Below are positions 17,008 through 31,709 of a stretch of 46,670 nt of DNA, one piece after another. The stretch's first letter is position 1. Each line of letters begins with the position of its first letter. A model generated the notes under the pieces. That model was not told the DNA's origin, ran no database searches, and saw only the letters and a program-made list of their open reading frames with translations. Origin of the DNA: Candidatus Omnitrophota bacterium (GTDB lineage: Bacteria > Omnitrophota > Gorgyraeia > Gygaellales > Profunditerraquicolaceae); assembly GCA_030691865.1 (NCBI GenBank), contig JAUYDL010000044.1, positions 1-46,670 on the forward strand, written 5' to 3'. The translations under genes were made by a program, and so were the position numbers.

Positions 17008-18099
17008 ATGAAGTTTAAAGTAGAAAAGGCTAATTTAATTAATGCTATTCAAACCGTACAAAATGTCATTACCACAAAATCCGCCCTACCTATTCTTTCT
17101 AATATCTTAATGGAAGCCCAAACAGGTACTCTAAAGTTAACCGCTACAGATTTAGATATAGGAATAACCTGTGTAATCCCTGTGGATATTCAAGAAGCAG
17201 GCGCCATTACTGTCCCTGCTAAGAGATTTAGTGATATTGTTAAAGAATTTCCTTTAGAGGTTATTAGTGTTGCCACCAAGAAAAACAACCAGGTCACCAT
17301 TGATTCAGATATGTGCCAATTTAAGATTATGGGGTTAATTAAAGAAGAGTTTCCTAAACTACCCGAGTTTAAAGATCAAAAAGTGATTAAGATCGACCAG
17401 GGGGTTTTTAAGCAGATGTTGTCCTTAACTGCTTTTGCGGTATCTTTGGATGAGACACGTTATGTTTTAAATGGGATTCTTTTTAAAATAAGTAAAAACC
17501 TGTTAACCTTAGTATCTACTGATGGCAAAAGGCTGGCCGTGGCAGAGAGGAAATTAACTATAGAATCAGATGTAGAGATAAGCATGATTGTTCCGCTTAA
17601 AACAATTCAGGAATTGAATCGTAACCTTAAAGATGAGGGTGAGCTATCGTTGGTGGTGAGTAGTAATCAGGCGCTTTTTGATCTGGGTAGTGTGGGGATC
17701 GTTTCGCGTTTAATCGAAGGAGAGTTTCCGGACTATAAACAAGTTGTTCCGGCGCCTTCAGAAAATAAGATGAAGGTAGTGCGTAGTCAATTCTTATTAG
17801 CGGTAAAAAGGGCAGCGCTCCTGGCTACGCCGGATTACCAGGCGGTTAAACTGGAGGTCTTTAAGAATAAATTGGTAATTTCTAAATCTACGCCGGATGT
17901 GGGAGAGTCTCATGAAGAATTGGCGGTAGAGTACCAGGGTAAGGAGTTGGTGATTGGCTTTAACCCCATTTATTTAATCGATATTTTAAAGAACCTGAAT
18001 GAAGAAACGGTCAATTTAGAGTTGACCGATGGAGAGAAGCCCGGGGTTATCCGGATTAGCGGTTATGTCTACATAGTTTTACCTATGCGCCTTAATTAA
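17008..18099 (+). CDS. dnaN: DNA polymerase III beta clamp
   Basis: MKFKVEKANLINAIQTVQNVITTKSALPILSNILMEA...IRISGYVYIVLPMRLN. Confidence 0.96.
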   Translation: MKFKVEKANLINAIQTVQNVITTKSALPILSNILMEAQTGTLKLTATDLDIGITCVIPVDIQEAGAITVPAKRFSDIVKEFPLEVISVATKKNNQVTIDSDMCQFKIMGLIKEEFPKLPEFKDQKVIKIDQGVFKQMLSLTAFAVSLDETRYVLNGILFKISKNLLTLVSTDGKRLAVAERKLTIESDVEISMIVPLKTIQELNRNLKDEGELSLVVSSNQALFDLGSVGIVSRLIEGEFPDYKQVVPAPSENKMKVVRSQFLLAVKRAALLATPDYQAVKLEVFKNKLVISKSTPDVGESHEELAVEYQGKELVIGFNPIYLIDILKNLNEETVNLELTDGEKPGVIRISGYVYIVLPMRLN

Positions 18100-18103
18100 G
18101 AGC

Positions 18104-22131
<4,028 letters not shown>

Positions 22132-22157
22132 TATTTAGAACTTAGAGTTTTAAAATT

Positions 22158-25100
22158 ATGTATACCCGCAACGAAAAAATAATTCAGGTTTATATTGAGG
22201 ATGAGGTTAAGGATTCTTATCTAAATTACGCCATGAGCGTAATTGTCGGACGCGCCCTGCCGGATGTGCGTGATGGCCTCAAACCCGTACACCGTCGCAT
22301 TCTTTATGCGATGCAGGATCTGGGATTAGAGTATCCTAAACCTTTTAAAAAATCTGCGCGCATCGTGGGTGAGTGTTTTGTAAAAGACACCCTTGTTTTG
22401 ACCGGTAAAGGCCTTTTACCGATACAGGACATAGCGATAGGGGACCGTGTTTTTACGCAAAGCAACTTAAGTAAGGCCGCTGCTCTTTATGAAATGCCCT
22501 CAAGGCCATTGTTAAGGGTGTGTCTTGAAAACGGCTCTTCCAATATCGTTACTCCTTCCCAAAAATTCAAAATTTTTAATAAGGATTTAAACTACGAGTG
22601 GAAAGAAGCTAGCGCTCTTAGTAAAGAGGATTACATTGTAATTAAATGCGATTATCCCGTAATAGAAAATTATGTTGATTTGGGGTTTTGCGTCGGGCGT
22701 CGCATTAAATTTAATGAAAACATCGCTTATCTGTTAGGCCTGTTTTTATCTGATGGTTGGATAGAGAAAAAAAGTGGGCGGCTTTGTTTTTATTCAAATA
22801 GCAGGGAAACGATAGAAAGAATTTTTAATATATTAAAAGTAGAATTTGAGTATATGCCTACGATTGAAACAATTAATTATACCTATCAAAAAGCGGAAGG
22901 AAACGTTAAGAATACCGGCTATCAGATACGCATTAATAGGCAGGTTATCAATGGATTTTTAAGTGAGAAATTTAACTTAGATAACGTGTGGGCATATACA
23001 AAGACAATGCCCCGGCAAGTATTTGTATCCCCTGCTTCGGTGATATTTGCTTTGGTTTCAGGCTTAATAGACGGCGACGGCAGCATCCACGCCAATAGAA
23101 ATGTTATTCATTATGGCTCAATTTCCGAATCACTTATAAATAAAATACAGTTGTTATTGCAGCACCAAAACATTTTAGGATATCGATATTATGATGAACC
23201 CAAAGGTACTCATGTAGTGGATGGTAGGCCAGTTACGGGTAGATATGGGTTTTATGGTTTAGAATTTCGGGGCCAATACGCGTTATTATTATCTTCACGG
23301 CTAGATCTCGCCAATAAGAATAAAAAAGCGCGGCTTGAGGCAATGCTTGTCAAAAGACAAAGGGATTGTTGGTCTGATATAGATATTATTCCTTTCGCGG
23401 CAGAAAAAATATTTGAAGAATTAAGTAGGCATCATTTAGGCGCGGGGTGGTATCAGGATTCCCACGGCGGCAAATTCAGAATGGGTATAAAGTATCAAAG
23501 CGGATGTAAAATTAGATACTCAGCAGAGCTGAAGGAAAAACCCTTAAGAATATCTCAGATTGTAGGTTGGGGCATTCTAGATAAGCTCAGGAAAATAGAT
23601 TCGCCGCTAGGGAACTTGATAGATTCTATTATCGAAGACCGCCTTTCTTTGGTAAAAGTGGAATCTGTTGAATTGGCGCCCGCGGAGAAAACTTACGATA
23701 TTCAAGTAGAAAATGAACATGAATTTATTGCCAATGGAATGGTGTCACATAATTGTCTGGGAAAATACCACCCTCACGGAGACATCGCCCTTTACGATAC
23801 GCTGGTAAGAATGGCGCAGGATTTTTCCCTGCGTTATCCGTTAGTTCAAGGCCAGGGAAATTTTGGATCTGTCGACGGGGATTCACCTGCGGCTCAAAGA
23901 TATACTGAGGCTCGTCTGGCGGCGATATCCAACGAGATGCTTGGCGATATTGATAAGAATACGGTTAATTTCGGGCCGAATTTCGACGCCTCATTAAAAG
24001 AGCCCCTGCTTTTACCGGCGACCCTGCCTAATCTTTTGGTTAATGGTTCAAGCGGCATTGCTGTAGGCATGGCCACCAATATCCCGCCGCATAATTTAAA
24101 TGAAGTTTGCGAGGCAATTATTTATCTGCTGGATCACCCTGAGGCAGAAATTAAAGACCTTATGCGGTATATTAAGGGGCCGGATTTTCCTACCGGCGGA
24201 TTAATTTGCGGTAAATCCGGGATTAAGGATGCGTATATGACCGGCCGGGGTAAGCTCCTGGTGCGGGCCAGGGCAATCGTGGAGCACCAGAAGAACGGTA
24301 AAGATTTAATTATTTTCACTGAGATTCCTTATCAGGTTCAAAAGTCCGGACTGATTGAGTCAATTGCCAGTTTAGTGGATGATAAAAAAATCGAAGGCAT
24401 ATCCGATATTCGCGACGAGTCCGATAAAGAAGGTATGCGCATCGTCGTTGAGCTTAAGCGAGATACCGAATCTCAGATTGTTTTAAATCAGCTTTTTAAG
24501 CATACGCAATTAGAAAATACCTTTGGGATTATTATGCTGGCCTTGGTGGATAACCGGCCAAAAGTTTTAAATTTACGCCAGGTATTAGATTGTTATATTG
24601 AACATCGCAGAGTCGTTATCCGCAGGCGCACGCAGTTTGAATTAGACAAAGCCCTAAAGCGCGCGCATATCTTAGAAGGTTTAAAAATTGCGCTTAAATT
24701 TATTGACCGGATTATTAAAGTGATTAAGACCTCCAAGAGTGTGGAAGCGGCCAAGCTAAATTTAATGAAGGAGTTTGAGCTTTCTGAGCTTCAGTCGCAG
24801 GCCATCTTAGAAATGCAGCTGCAGCGCCTTACGGCTCTGGAGCGCGATAAACTTGATGCCGAGTATGCTGAGCTCCTCAAGAAGATCCAATTATGTCAGG
24901 CGATTTTAGCCTCTCTTAAAAAGATCGAAGCAATTATTAAGGAAGAGTTGCAGGATTTAATGAAAAAATATGGGGATACACGCCGCACGGATATTGTGGG
25001 AGAGGCAGAGGAACTGGAAATTGAAGATTTAATTGCACAAGAGGATGTAGTGGTCACTATCAGCCACGGCGGTTATATTAAGCGCTTGCCGGTAAGTTCG

Positions 25101-25970
25101 TATCGTAAACAAAAGCGCGGAGGAACCGGGGCAACGGGGGCGGAATTAAAAGAAGAAGATTTTAGCGAGCATCTTTTTGTGGCCTCCACCAAAGATTACC
25201 TGCTTATTTTTACGGATAAAGGACAAGTGCATTGGCTGAAGGTTTATGAAATTCCTCAGGCTAGCCGCATATCTAAGGGAAAAGCCATTGTTAATCTTGT
25301 GCAGATGGAGCAGTCAGCCAGGGTGAGTTCAACTATCCCCGTCAAAGAGTTTTCCTCAGATAAATATTTGGTCATGGTCACTAAGTTGGGCCAAATCAAA
25401 AAGACTAAACTTGACGCATACGGCAATCCGCGCAAGGGCGGAATTATCGGGATTACTTTAGATAAACTGGATGCGCTGATTGGCGTAGAGATGACCGATG
25501 GAAAACAAGAGTTGCTCATTGGAACCCGCCAAGGAAAGGCCATAAGATTCTCTGAAGAAAAAGTGCGCCAAATGGGCAGGGGCGCGCGTGGGGTGCGGGC
25601 AATATCTTTGGCTAAAAAAGATGAAGTTATTGATATGGTGGTTCCGCAAAAGGCTTCTACTATTCTGACCGTGACCGAGCTGGGTTTTGCCAAACGTACC
25701 ACCATTAATGAATACCGGCTAACCAGCCGCGGTGGTAAAGGGGTAATCAATATTAAAGTTACCGATAAAAACGGTCAGGCAGTAAATCTAAAAACCGTAA
25801 GTGATAAAGATGAACTTATGGTCATTACTCAGAACGGAATATTCCTGCGCTGTGCGATAAAAGATATCCGTGAAACGGGCCGTTCATCGCAAGGGGTACG
25901 TTTAATTAAGTTGCAGGATAAAGATCGAGTTTCCTGTGTTGCTCCGGTAATTGCGGAGGAGGAAGAATAA
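22158..25970 (+). CDS. gyrA: DNA gyrase subunit A precursor with intein
   Basis: [34 protein letters not shown]; extein interrupted at ARIVGE|C...[12 protein letters not shown]. Confidence 0.95.
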   Translation: MYTRNEKIIQVYIEDEVKDSYLNYAMSVIVGRALPDVRDGLKPVHRRILYAMQDLGLEYPKPFKKSARIVGECFVKDTLVLTGKGLLPIQDIAIGDRVFTQSNLSKAAALYEMPSRPLLRVCLENGSSNIVTPSQKFKIFNKDLNYEWKEASALSKEDYIVIKCDYPVIENYVDLGFCVGRRIKFNENIAYLLGLFLSDGWIEKKSGRLCFYSNSRETIERIFNILKVEFEYMPTIETINYTYQKAEGNVKNTGYQIRINRQVINGFLSEKFNLDNVWAYTKTMPRQVFVSPASVIFALVSGLIDGDGSIHANRNVIHYGSISESLINKIQLLLQHQNILGYRYYDEPKGTHVVDGRPVTGRYGFYGLEFRGQYALLLSSRLDLANKNKKARLEAMLVKRQRDCWSDIDIIPFAAEKIFEELSRHHLGAGWYQDSHGGKFRMGIKYQSGCKIRYSAELKEKPLRISQIVGWGILDKLRKIDSPLGNLIDSIIEDRLSLVKVESVELAPAEKTYDIQVENEHEFIANGMVSHNCLGKYHPHGDIALYDTLVRMAQDFSLRYPLVQGQGNFGSVDGDSPAAQRYTEARLAAISNEMLGDIDKNTVNFGPNFDASLKEPLLLPATLPNLLVNGSSGIAVGMATNIPPHNLNEVCEAIIYLLDHPEAEIKDLMRYIKGPDFPTGGLICGKSGIKDAYMTGRGKLLVRARAIVEHQKNGKDLIIFTEIPYQVQKSGLIESIASLVDDKKIEGISDIRDESDKEGMRIVVELKRDTESQIVLNQLFKHTQLENTFGIIMLALVDNRPKVLNLRQVLDCYIEHRRVVIRRRTQFELDKALKRAHILEGLKIALKFIDRIIKVIKTSKSVEAAKLNLMKEFELSELQSQAILEMQLQRLTALERDKLDAEYAELLKKIQLCQAILASLKKIEAIIKEELQDLMKKYGDTRRTDIVGEAEELEIEDLIAQEDVVVTISHGGYIKRLPVSSYRKQKRGGTGATGAELKEEDFSEHLFVASTKDYLLIFTDKGQVHWLKVYEIPQASRISKGKAIVNLVQMEQSARVSSTIPVKEFSSDKYLVMVTKLGQIKKTKLDAYGNPRKGGIIGITLDKLDALIGVEMTDGKQELLIGTRQGKAIRFSEEKVRQMGRGARGVRAISLAKKDEVIDMVVPQKASTILTVTELGFAKRTTINEYRLTSRGGKGVINIKVTDKNGQAVNLKTVSDKDELMVITQNGIFLRCAIKDIRETGRSSQGVRLIKLQDKDRVSCVAPVIAEEEE
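22374..23753 (+). mobile_element. GyrA intein (460 aa) with LAGLIDADG endonuclease
   Basis: Starts [30 protein letters not shown] and [11 protein letters not shown]; ends [21 protein letters not shown]. Confidence 0.94.
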
Positions 25971-25975
25971 GACCC

Positions 25976-26050
25976 GACCCTGTCGTCTAGCCTGGTCTAG
26001 GACAAGAGCTTTTCAAGCTCTCGACACGGGTTCAAATCCCGTCAGGGTCA
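25976..26050 (+). tRNA. tRNA-Glu (TTC)
   Basis: gaccctgtcgtctagcctggtctaggacaagagcttttcaagctctcgacacgggttcaaatcccgtcagggtca; loop TTTTCAA. Confidence 0.93.
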
Positions 26051-26086
26051 TTAAATCAATAAAGTATTTATCCCATCTCGCAAGAT

Positions 26087-26118
26087 GTGTCAAAATTATT
26101 TTGCGATAATTTTGACAC
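26087..26118. repeat. Perfect 13-bp inverted repeat upstream of glmS
   Basis: GTGTCAAAATTAT-TTTGCG-ATAATTTTGACAC. Confidence 0.8.
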
Positions 26119-26140
26119 GCTCGACGGGATTTCGCTAAAT

Positions 26141-26167
26141 GGACTTGCCTAGCGGCAAGTCCAGGAG
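26141..26167 (+). promoter_or_regulatory. 9-bp hairpin abutting glmS SD
   Basis: GGACTTGCC-TAGC-GGCAAGTCC-AGGAG, glmS ATG at 26176. Confidence 0.6.
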
Positions 26168-26175
26168 TGTGCTTA

Positions 26176-28014
26176 ATGTGTGGAATAGTCGGATATATCG
26201 GTGAAAGAGAAGCACAGCCTGTTCTTTTAGCCGGTTTAAAGCGCCTGGAATATCGCGGTTATGATTCAAGCGGCATAGCCTTAATCCTCCCAAAGAAAAA
26301 TAGTATAGGAATAAGAAAATCCCCCGGAAAAATTAGCGCGTTAGAAAAATTAGTTAAAAATAAGCCTCTTAGCGGCGTAGTTGGTATTGCGCATGTACGC
26401 TGGGCCACCCACGGAGCACCTAATCAAGTTAATGCCCATCCTCATTTAGATTGTAAAGGCGAAATTGCCTTAGTACACAATGGGATTATTGAGAATTATG
26501 AACCCCTTAAAGCCCAGCTGATAAAAGAAGGCCACGTATTTCGCAGCCAGACGGATACCGAAGTAATTGTGCATTTAATTGAGAAGTTTTATAAAAATGT
26601 TCCACTTGAGGATGCAGTGCGCAAAGCCTTAAAATTAGTTATCGGCTCTTTTGCCATTGCGGTTATCGCTAAGCATGAGCCGGAAAAGCTCGTTGGCGCA
26701 CGCTCAGGCAGTCCTCTGATAGCTGGGATAGGAAAAAACGAGAATTTTCTTGCTTCGGATGCCCCGGCTATTCTTGAATATACCAAAGATATTATTTTTC
26801 TCGATGAGAATGAAATGGTAATTTTAGGCAAAGAGAGCCTTAAAATAACCGATTTTGACGGCAGAACCATTTTTAAAAAACCGGTACGCATAAATTGGGA
26901 TATAGCGCAGGCGCAAAAAAATGGCTTTAAACATTTTATGCTCAAAGAAATCAATGAACAGCCCAAGATTTTGGAGAATATATTAAATACGAGGATAGAT
27001 AAAGAAGCCGGCAAGGTAATCTTTAAGGAGCAAAATGTCTCCGAAGAAAAACTAAAAAGTATTAAAGATATTTTTATTGTTGCCTGTGGCACAGCTTATC
27101 ATGCGGGCCTGGTGGGTAAGTATGTTTTAGAGTCAATTTGTGCCGTCCCGGCGCAAATTGATGTCTCAAGCGAATTCAGATACCGTGATCTTTTAATCGG
27201 GCCGGATACTTTAGTTATTGCCATAAGCCAGTCTGGAGAGACGGCAGATACTCTTGCCGGAGTACGGGAGGCGCGTAAGCGCGGCGCATCCGTGATTTCA
27301 ATTTGTAATGTTTTAGGTTCTACTTTAATCCGGGAATCCGACGGCGTAATCTATACTCACGCAGGGCCGGAAATCGGAGTCGCCTCAACAAAAGCATACA
27401 CCGCACAGCTGATTGCCTTGTATTTATTCGCACTCTATCTGGTAAGGATAAGGGGCGTCTTGCCCGTTCAGAAAATCAGCAAATACCTTGATGAATTACT
27501 TAAGGCCCCAAAACAGATAGAGAGCATCCTAAAAAATCAGGATGATATCGCCCGGCTTGCCCGGCGGCACTCGCATTTCGGTTCATTTCTGTATCTGGGA
27601 AGAAACATAAATTATCCCTCGGCTTTAGAAGGAGCCTTGAAACTAAAAGAGATCTCTTATATTCCGGCTGAAGGGTATGCGGCCGGAGAGATGAAGCATG
27701 GGCCGATTGCTTTAATTGATGAATATCGGGCGGTGGTTTGTATTGCGCCCGGCTCCAAGGTTTATGAAAAGATGATTTCTAATATTCAAGAGATTCGTTC
27801 CCGTAAAGGAAAAGTTATTGCCATTGCCACCGCAGGCGATCAAGAGATTAAAGAATTAACCCGGGAAGTAATTTATATCCCCAAAATAGAGGAAATATTT
27901 TCTCCGCTTTTAGTGGTTCTGCCGTTACAGTTGATGGCCTATCATATTGCTGTCAAGCGCGGCTGTGATGTGGATCAGCCACGCAATTTAGCCAAGTCAG
28001 TAACCGTTGAATAA
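26176..28014 (+). CDS. glmS: Glutamine-fructose-6-phosphate aminotransferase
   Basis: MCGIVGYIGEREAQPVLLAGLKRLEYRGYDSSGIA...; start chosen so Cys follows Met; ends NLAKSVTVE. Confidence 0.97.
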   Translation: MCGIVGYIGEREAQPVLLAGLKRLEYRGYDSSGIALILPKKNSIGIRKSPGKISALEKLVKNKPLSGVVGIAHVRWATHGAPNQVNAHPHLDCKGEIALVHNGIIENYEPLKAQLIKEGHVFRSQTDTEVIVHLIEKFYKNVPLEDAVRKALKLVIGSFAIAVIAKHEPEKLVGARSGSPLIAGIGKNENFLASDAPAILEYTKDIIFLDENEMVILGKESLKITDFDGRTIFKKPVRINWDIAQAQKNGFKHFMLKEINEQPKILENILNTRIDKEAGKVIFKEQNVSEEKLKSIKDIFIVACGTAYHAGLVGKYVLESICAVPAQIDVSSEFRYRDLLIGPDTLVIAISQSGETADTLAGVREARKRGASVISICNVLGSTLIRESDGVIYTHAGPEIGVASTKAYTAQLIALYLFALYLVRIRGVLPVQKISKYLDELLKAPKQIESILKNQDDIARLARRHSHFGSFLYLGRNINYPSALEGALKLKEISYIPAEGYAAGEMKHGPIALIDEYRAVVCIAPGSKVYEKMISNIQEIRSRKGKVIAIATAGDQEIKELTREVIYIPKIEEIFSPLLVVLPLQLMAYHIAVKRGCDVDQPRNLAKSVTVE

Positions 28015-28015
28015 A

Positions 28016-28079
28016 AAAGGGGACGTCCTGTTAGGGGACACCCTTTGTCAAGGGTCTCCCCTTTTGGCACGTCCCCTTT
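28016..28079. repeat. GGGGACGT-type palindromic repeat (REP-like)
   Basis: AAAGGGGACGT...ACGTCCCCTTT outer arms with inner AGGGGACACCCTT/AAGGGTCTCCCCT. Confidence 0.75.
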
Positions 28080-28089
28080 AACCTTTACT

Positions 28090-28743
28090 ATGCTATATAT
28101 AGTTGCTACCCCAATCGGTAACTTAAAAGACTGCACACATAGGGCAATCGAGGTTTTAAAAAGCGTAGATTTAATTGCCTGTGAAGATACGCGGCACACT
28201 AAAATTTTACTTGGGCATTATGAGATTAAAACTCCCACGACCAGCTTTTTTCAGCACAACCGGTTTACCAAGGGCGAGTATTTACTGGGTTTATTAAAAG
28301 CAGGGAAAAATATTGCTTTGGTTTCGGATGCCGGCACCCCGGGAATCCTGGATCCCGGATATAATTTAATTAATCTGGCGATAAAAAATAACCTGGAGAT
28401 GACTTTTATTCCCGGGGCTACGGCTTTTGTTAATGCTTTGGTGCTTTCGGGAAAACCAGCTCATGAATTTTATTTTGGCGGATTTCTGCCTAATCGAACT
28501 GGCGCGCGTAGAAATCAGCTGGAAAAATTACAGAAACTCGGTTGCACCTTGGTTCTTTATGAATCCTGCCATAGAATTTTGGCTAGCTTGGAGGATATCG
28601 GGTTGGTTTTTGGGGATAAAGAAATTACGGTAGCCAGGGAGTTAACTAAGAAATTTGAGGAAATCCTGCGCGCTAATCCTAAAATCATTCAAGAAAAGCT
28701 CAGCGCAAATAAGCCTCGCGGTGAGTTTGTAATCGTAATTTAG
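28090..28743 (+). CDS. rsmI: 16S rRNA 2'-O-methyltransferase RsmI
   Basis: MLYIVATPIGNLKDCTHRAIEVLKSVDLIACEDTRHTKILL; start trimmed to 28090. Confidence 0.95.
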   Translation: MLYIVATPIGNLKDCTHRAIEVLKSVDLIACEDTRHTKILLGHYEIKTPTTSFFQHNRFTKGEYLLGLLKAGKNIALVSDAGTPGILDPGYNLINLAIKNNLEMTFIPGATAFVNALVLSGKPAHEFYFGGFLPNRTGARRNQLEKLQKLGCTLVLYESCHRILASLEDIGLVFGDKEITVARELTKKFEEILRANPKIIQEKLSANKPRGEFVIVI

Positions 28744-28745
28744 CC

Positions 28746-28773
28746 TTGACAAAGAGAGAGCAGATGATATACT
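28746..28773 (+). promoter_or_regulatory. Promoter of pyr operon
   Basis: TTGACA-16 bp-TATACT. Confidence 0.7.
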
Positions 28774-28785
28774 TAGGTAAAGTTA

Positions 28786-28819
28786 ACCTTTAAGCTCGGC
28801 TCAGAGAAGCTGGTAAGGT
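28786..28819 (+). promoter_or_regulatory. PyrR-binding loop (pyr attenuator)
   Basis: ACCTTTAAGCTCGGCTCAGAGAAGCTGGTAAGGT stem-loop with CAGAGA loop, as in PyrR anti-antiterminators. Confidence 0.75.
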
Positions 28820-28853
28820 GAAAAAATGAATAAAATAGAGTTGCAAAATATGA

Positions 28854-29503
<650 letters not shown>

Positions 29504-29504
<1 letters not shown>

Positions 29505-30436
29505 TGCTTTGGACCAAGAAGGATCTTTTAGGCCTTGAATATTTAACGCCAAGCGAGATTGAGCTTATTTTAGATACGGCGGAATCTTTTAAAGAGGTCT
29601 CTACGCGTGAGATTAAAAAAGTTCCTGCTTTACGCGGCAAAACCGCAGTTAATCTTTTTTATGAGCCGTCCACGCGCACCCGCGTATCTTTTGAGGTGGC
29701 CGCTAAAAGGCTTTCTGCCGACGTAATTAATATTGCCACCGAAACTTCCAGTGTGCGCAAGGGGGAGACTTTAATTGATACCGGTAAAAATATTCAGGCG
29801 CTTAAAGCCGACATTATTATTATGCGGCATAACTGTTCGGGTGCAGCCAATATGCTTGCCCGCGCTTTAGATATTAGCGTGGTGAACGCCGGAGACGGTT
29901 GGCATGAGCATCCTACTCAGGCCCTGCTGGACATTTTTACCTTAAAAGAAAAATTGGGGAAAATTAAAGGTTTAAATGTAGCGATTGTTGGTGATATTGC
30001 GCATTCTCGGGTTGCGCGTTCCAATATTTGGGGTCTGACTAAATTAGGGGCCAAGGTTACCTTATGCGCTCCGGAGATGCTGCTTCCGCCAGGTATAGAA
30101 ATAACCGGGGCCAAGACATCTAGTAATATTGACGAAGTTTTGAAAAATGCTGATGCGGTTAATGTTTTAAGGATGCAGTTTGAGCGAGATGAAGATGCGG
30201 CATTTCCCGAGCAGTTGGATTATTTTAAGAAATTTGGCATTACGGAGGAAAGATTAGCTCAGGCTAAAAAAGATATTCTGGTGATGCATCCTGGCCCGAT
30301 AAACCGGGGAATTGAAATGTCCAGCGGGGTGGCCGACGGAACTAATTCAGTGATCTTGGAGCAGGTAACCAATGGTATCGCGGTAAGAATGGCGGTCTTA
30401 TTTTTAGTCAGCCAGGCAAAGGAAGCAAAACAATGA
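29504..30436 (+). CDS. pyrB: Aspartate carbamoyltransferase catalytic subunit
   Basis: FYEPSTRTRVSFEVAAKRL, HPTQALLDIFTL, MHPGPINRGIEM. Confidence 0.96.
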
Positions 30437-31707
30437 GTATACTGATAAAAAATGGCAGGGTCATTGATCCGGCCAATAAAATTGATACTGTTTTGGATAT
30501 TTTTATCCAGGACAATAAAATATCCAGAGTTGCTAAAGATATCCAAGTTCAGGCTGAAACTATAATTGATGCCGGTAATAAAATTGTTGCTCCGGGCATT
30601 GTGGATATGCATGTGCATTTACGGGAACCCGGCAGGGAAGATAAGGAAACTATTGCCAGCGCTACAGCGGCTGCGGCTAAAGGCGGGGTAACTACTGTTT
30701 TGGCGATGCCCAATACCCAGCCGGCGATGGATTGCCCAAAGAGCGTGGAATTATTGCAGGGTATAATTAACAAAAATGCCAAAATTAATGTGCAGATTTG
30801 TGGTACGATTACTAAAGGCCGTTTGGGCCAAGAGCTTAGCGATATCGCGGCCCTTAAGAAAATTGGGGTTTGTGCTCTCAGTGATGATGGATGTTCTGTG
30901 GACAATGATGCGCTGATGCTGAAGGCACTAAAACAAGCAAAACCAGCCGGGCTTTTAATGATTTGCCACTGCGAGGATAAAAAACTTTCCGGAAAAGGAG
31001 TAATTAATTTAGGTTTTAATTCTACACGGCTGGGATTGCGCGGCATATCTAATGCCTCAGAATATAAGAGGGTCCAGCGGGATATTGGGTTAGCAGAGCA
31101 ATCCGGTTGCCCGGTGCATATTGCCCACGTCAGTTGCCGGGAATCCGTAGAGATAATTGCTCAGGCTAAGAAAAAAGGTATTTTGGTAACAAGCGAAACC
31201 GCTCCGCATTATTTTGCCCTTACCGAAGATGAGCTTTTAGAATATGACACCAATATGAAAATGAATCCTCCCTTAAGGAGCAAAGAAGATCTGGCGGCGA
31301 TAAAACAGGGATTAAAGGACGGCATTATTGATGCTATCGCCTCGGATCATGCTCCGCATACCGAAAATGAAAAAGATATTGAGTTTGAACGCGCAGAGTT
31401 TGGAGTGGTGGGGCTGGAAACCGAGCTTTCCGTGAGCATAACGGAATTAATAAATAAACAGGTCCTGGATTGGCCGGGGTTAATCCAGAAGCTTTGTTTA
31501 AATCCTGCACGGATATTAGGACTAGACAGAGGAAGATTAACCGCAGGCAGCTTTGCGGATGTTGTGATAATTTCTGATCAACCATCCTGGATAGTGGATA
31601 AACCAGCGCTGGTTTCTAAATCTAAGAATTCTGCTTTCCTGGGCCGCTCCTTAAAGGGGTTGGTGGATTACACAATCTGCAATGGAACAATAGTCTATCA
31701 AAGGTAG
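30433..31707 (+). CDS. pyrC: Dihydroorotase
   Basis: IVAPGIVDMHVHLREPGREDKETI, IASDHAPHTENEK. Confidence 0.96.
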   Translation: MSILIKNGRVIDPANKIDTVLDIFIQDNKISRVAKDIQVQAETIIDAGNKIVAPGIVDMHVHLREPGREDKETIASATAAAAKGGVTTVLAMPNTQPAMDCPKSVELLQGIINKNAKINVQICGTITKGRLGQELSDIAALKKIGVCALSDDGCSVDNDALMLKALKQAKPAGLLMICHCEDKKLSGKGVINLGFNSTRLGLRGISNASEYKRVQRDIGLAEQSGCPVHIAHVSCRESVEIIAQAKKKGILVTSETAPHYFALTEDELLEYDTNMKMNPPLRSKEDLAAIKQGLKDGIIDAIASDHAPHTENEKDIEFERAEFGVVGLETELSVSITELINKQVLDWPGLIQKLCLNPARILGLDRGRLTAGSFADVVIISDQPSWIVDKPALVSKSKNSAFLGRSLKGLVDYTICNGTIVYQR

Positions 31708-31709
31708 AT

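Noticed and set aside
26051-26175. glmS ribozyme
   Set aside because: Gene context suggested it, but I could not find the conserved core/cleavage region by eye; only hairpins seen.
25256-27092. Antisense ORFs of 160+ aa over gyrA and glmS (25256-25750, 26589-27092)
   Set aside because: Shadow frames of conserved genes; no family motif or independent initiation signal.
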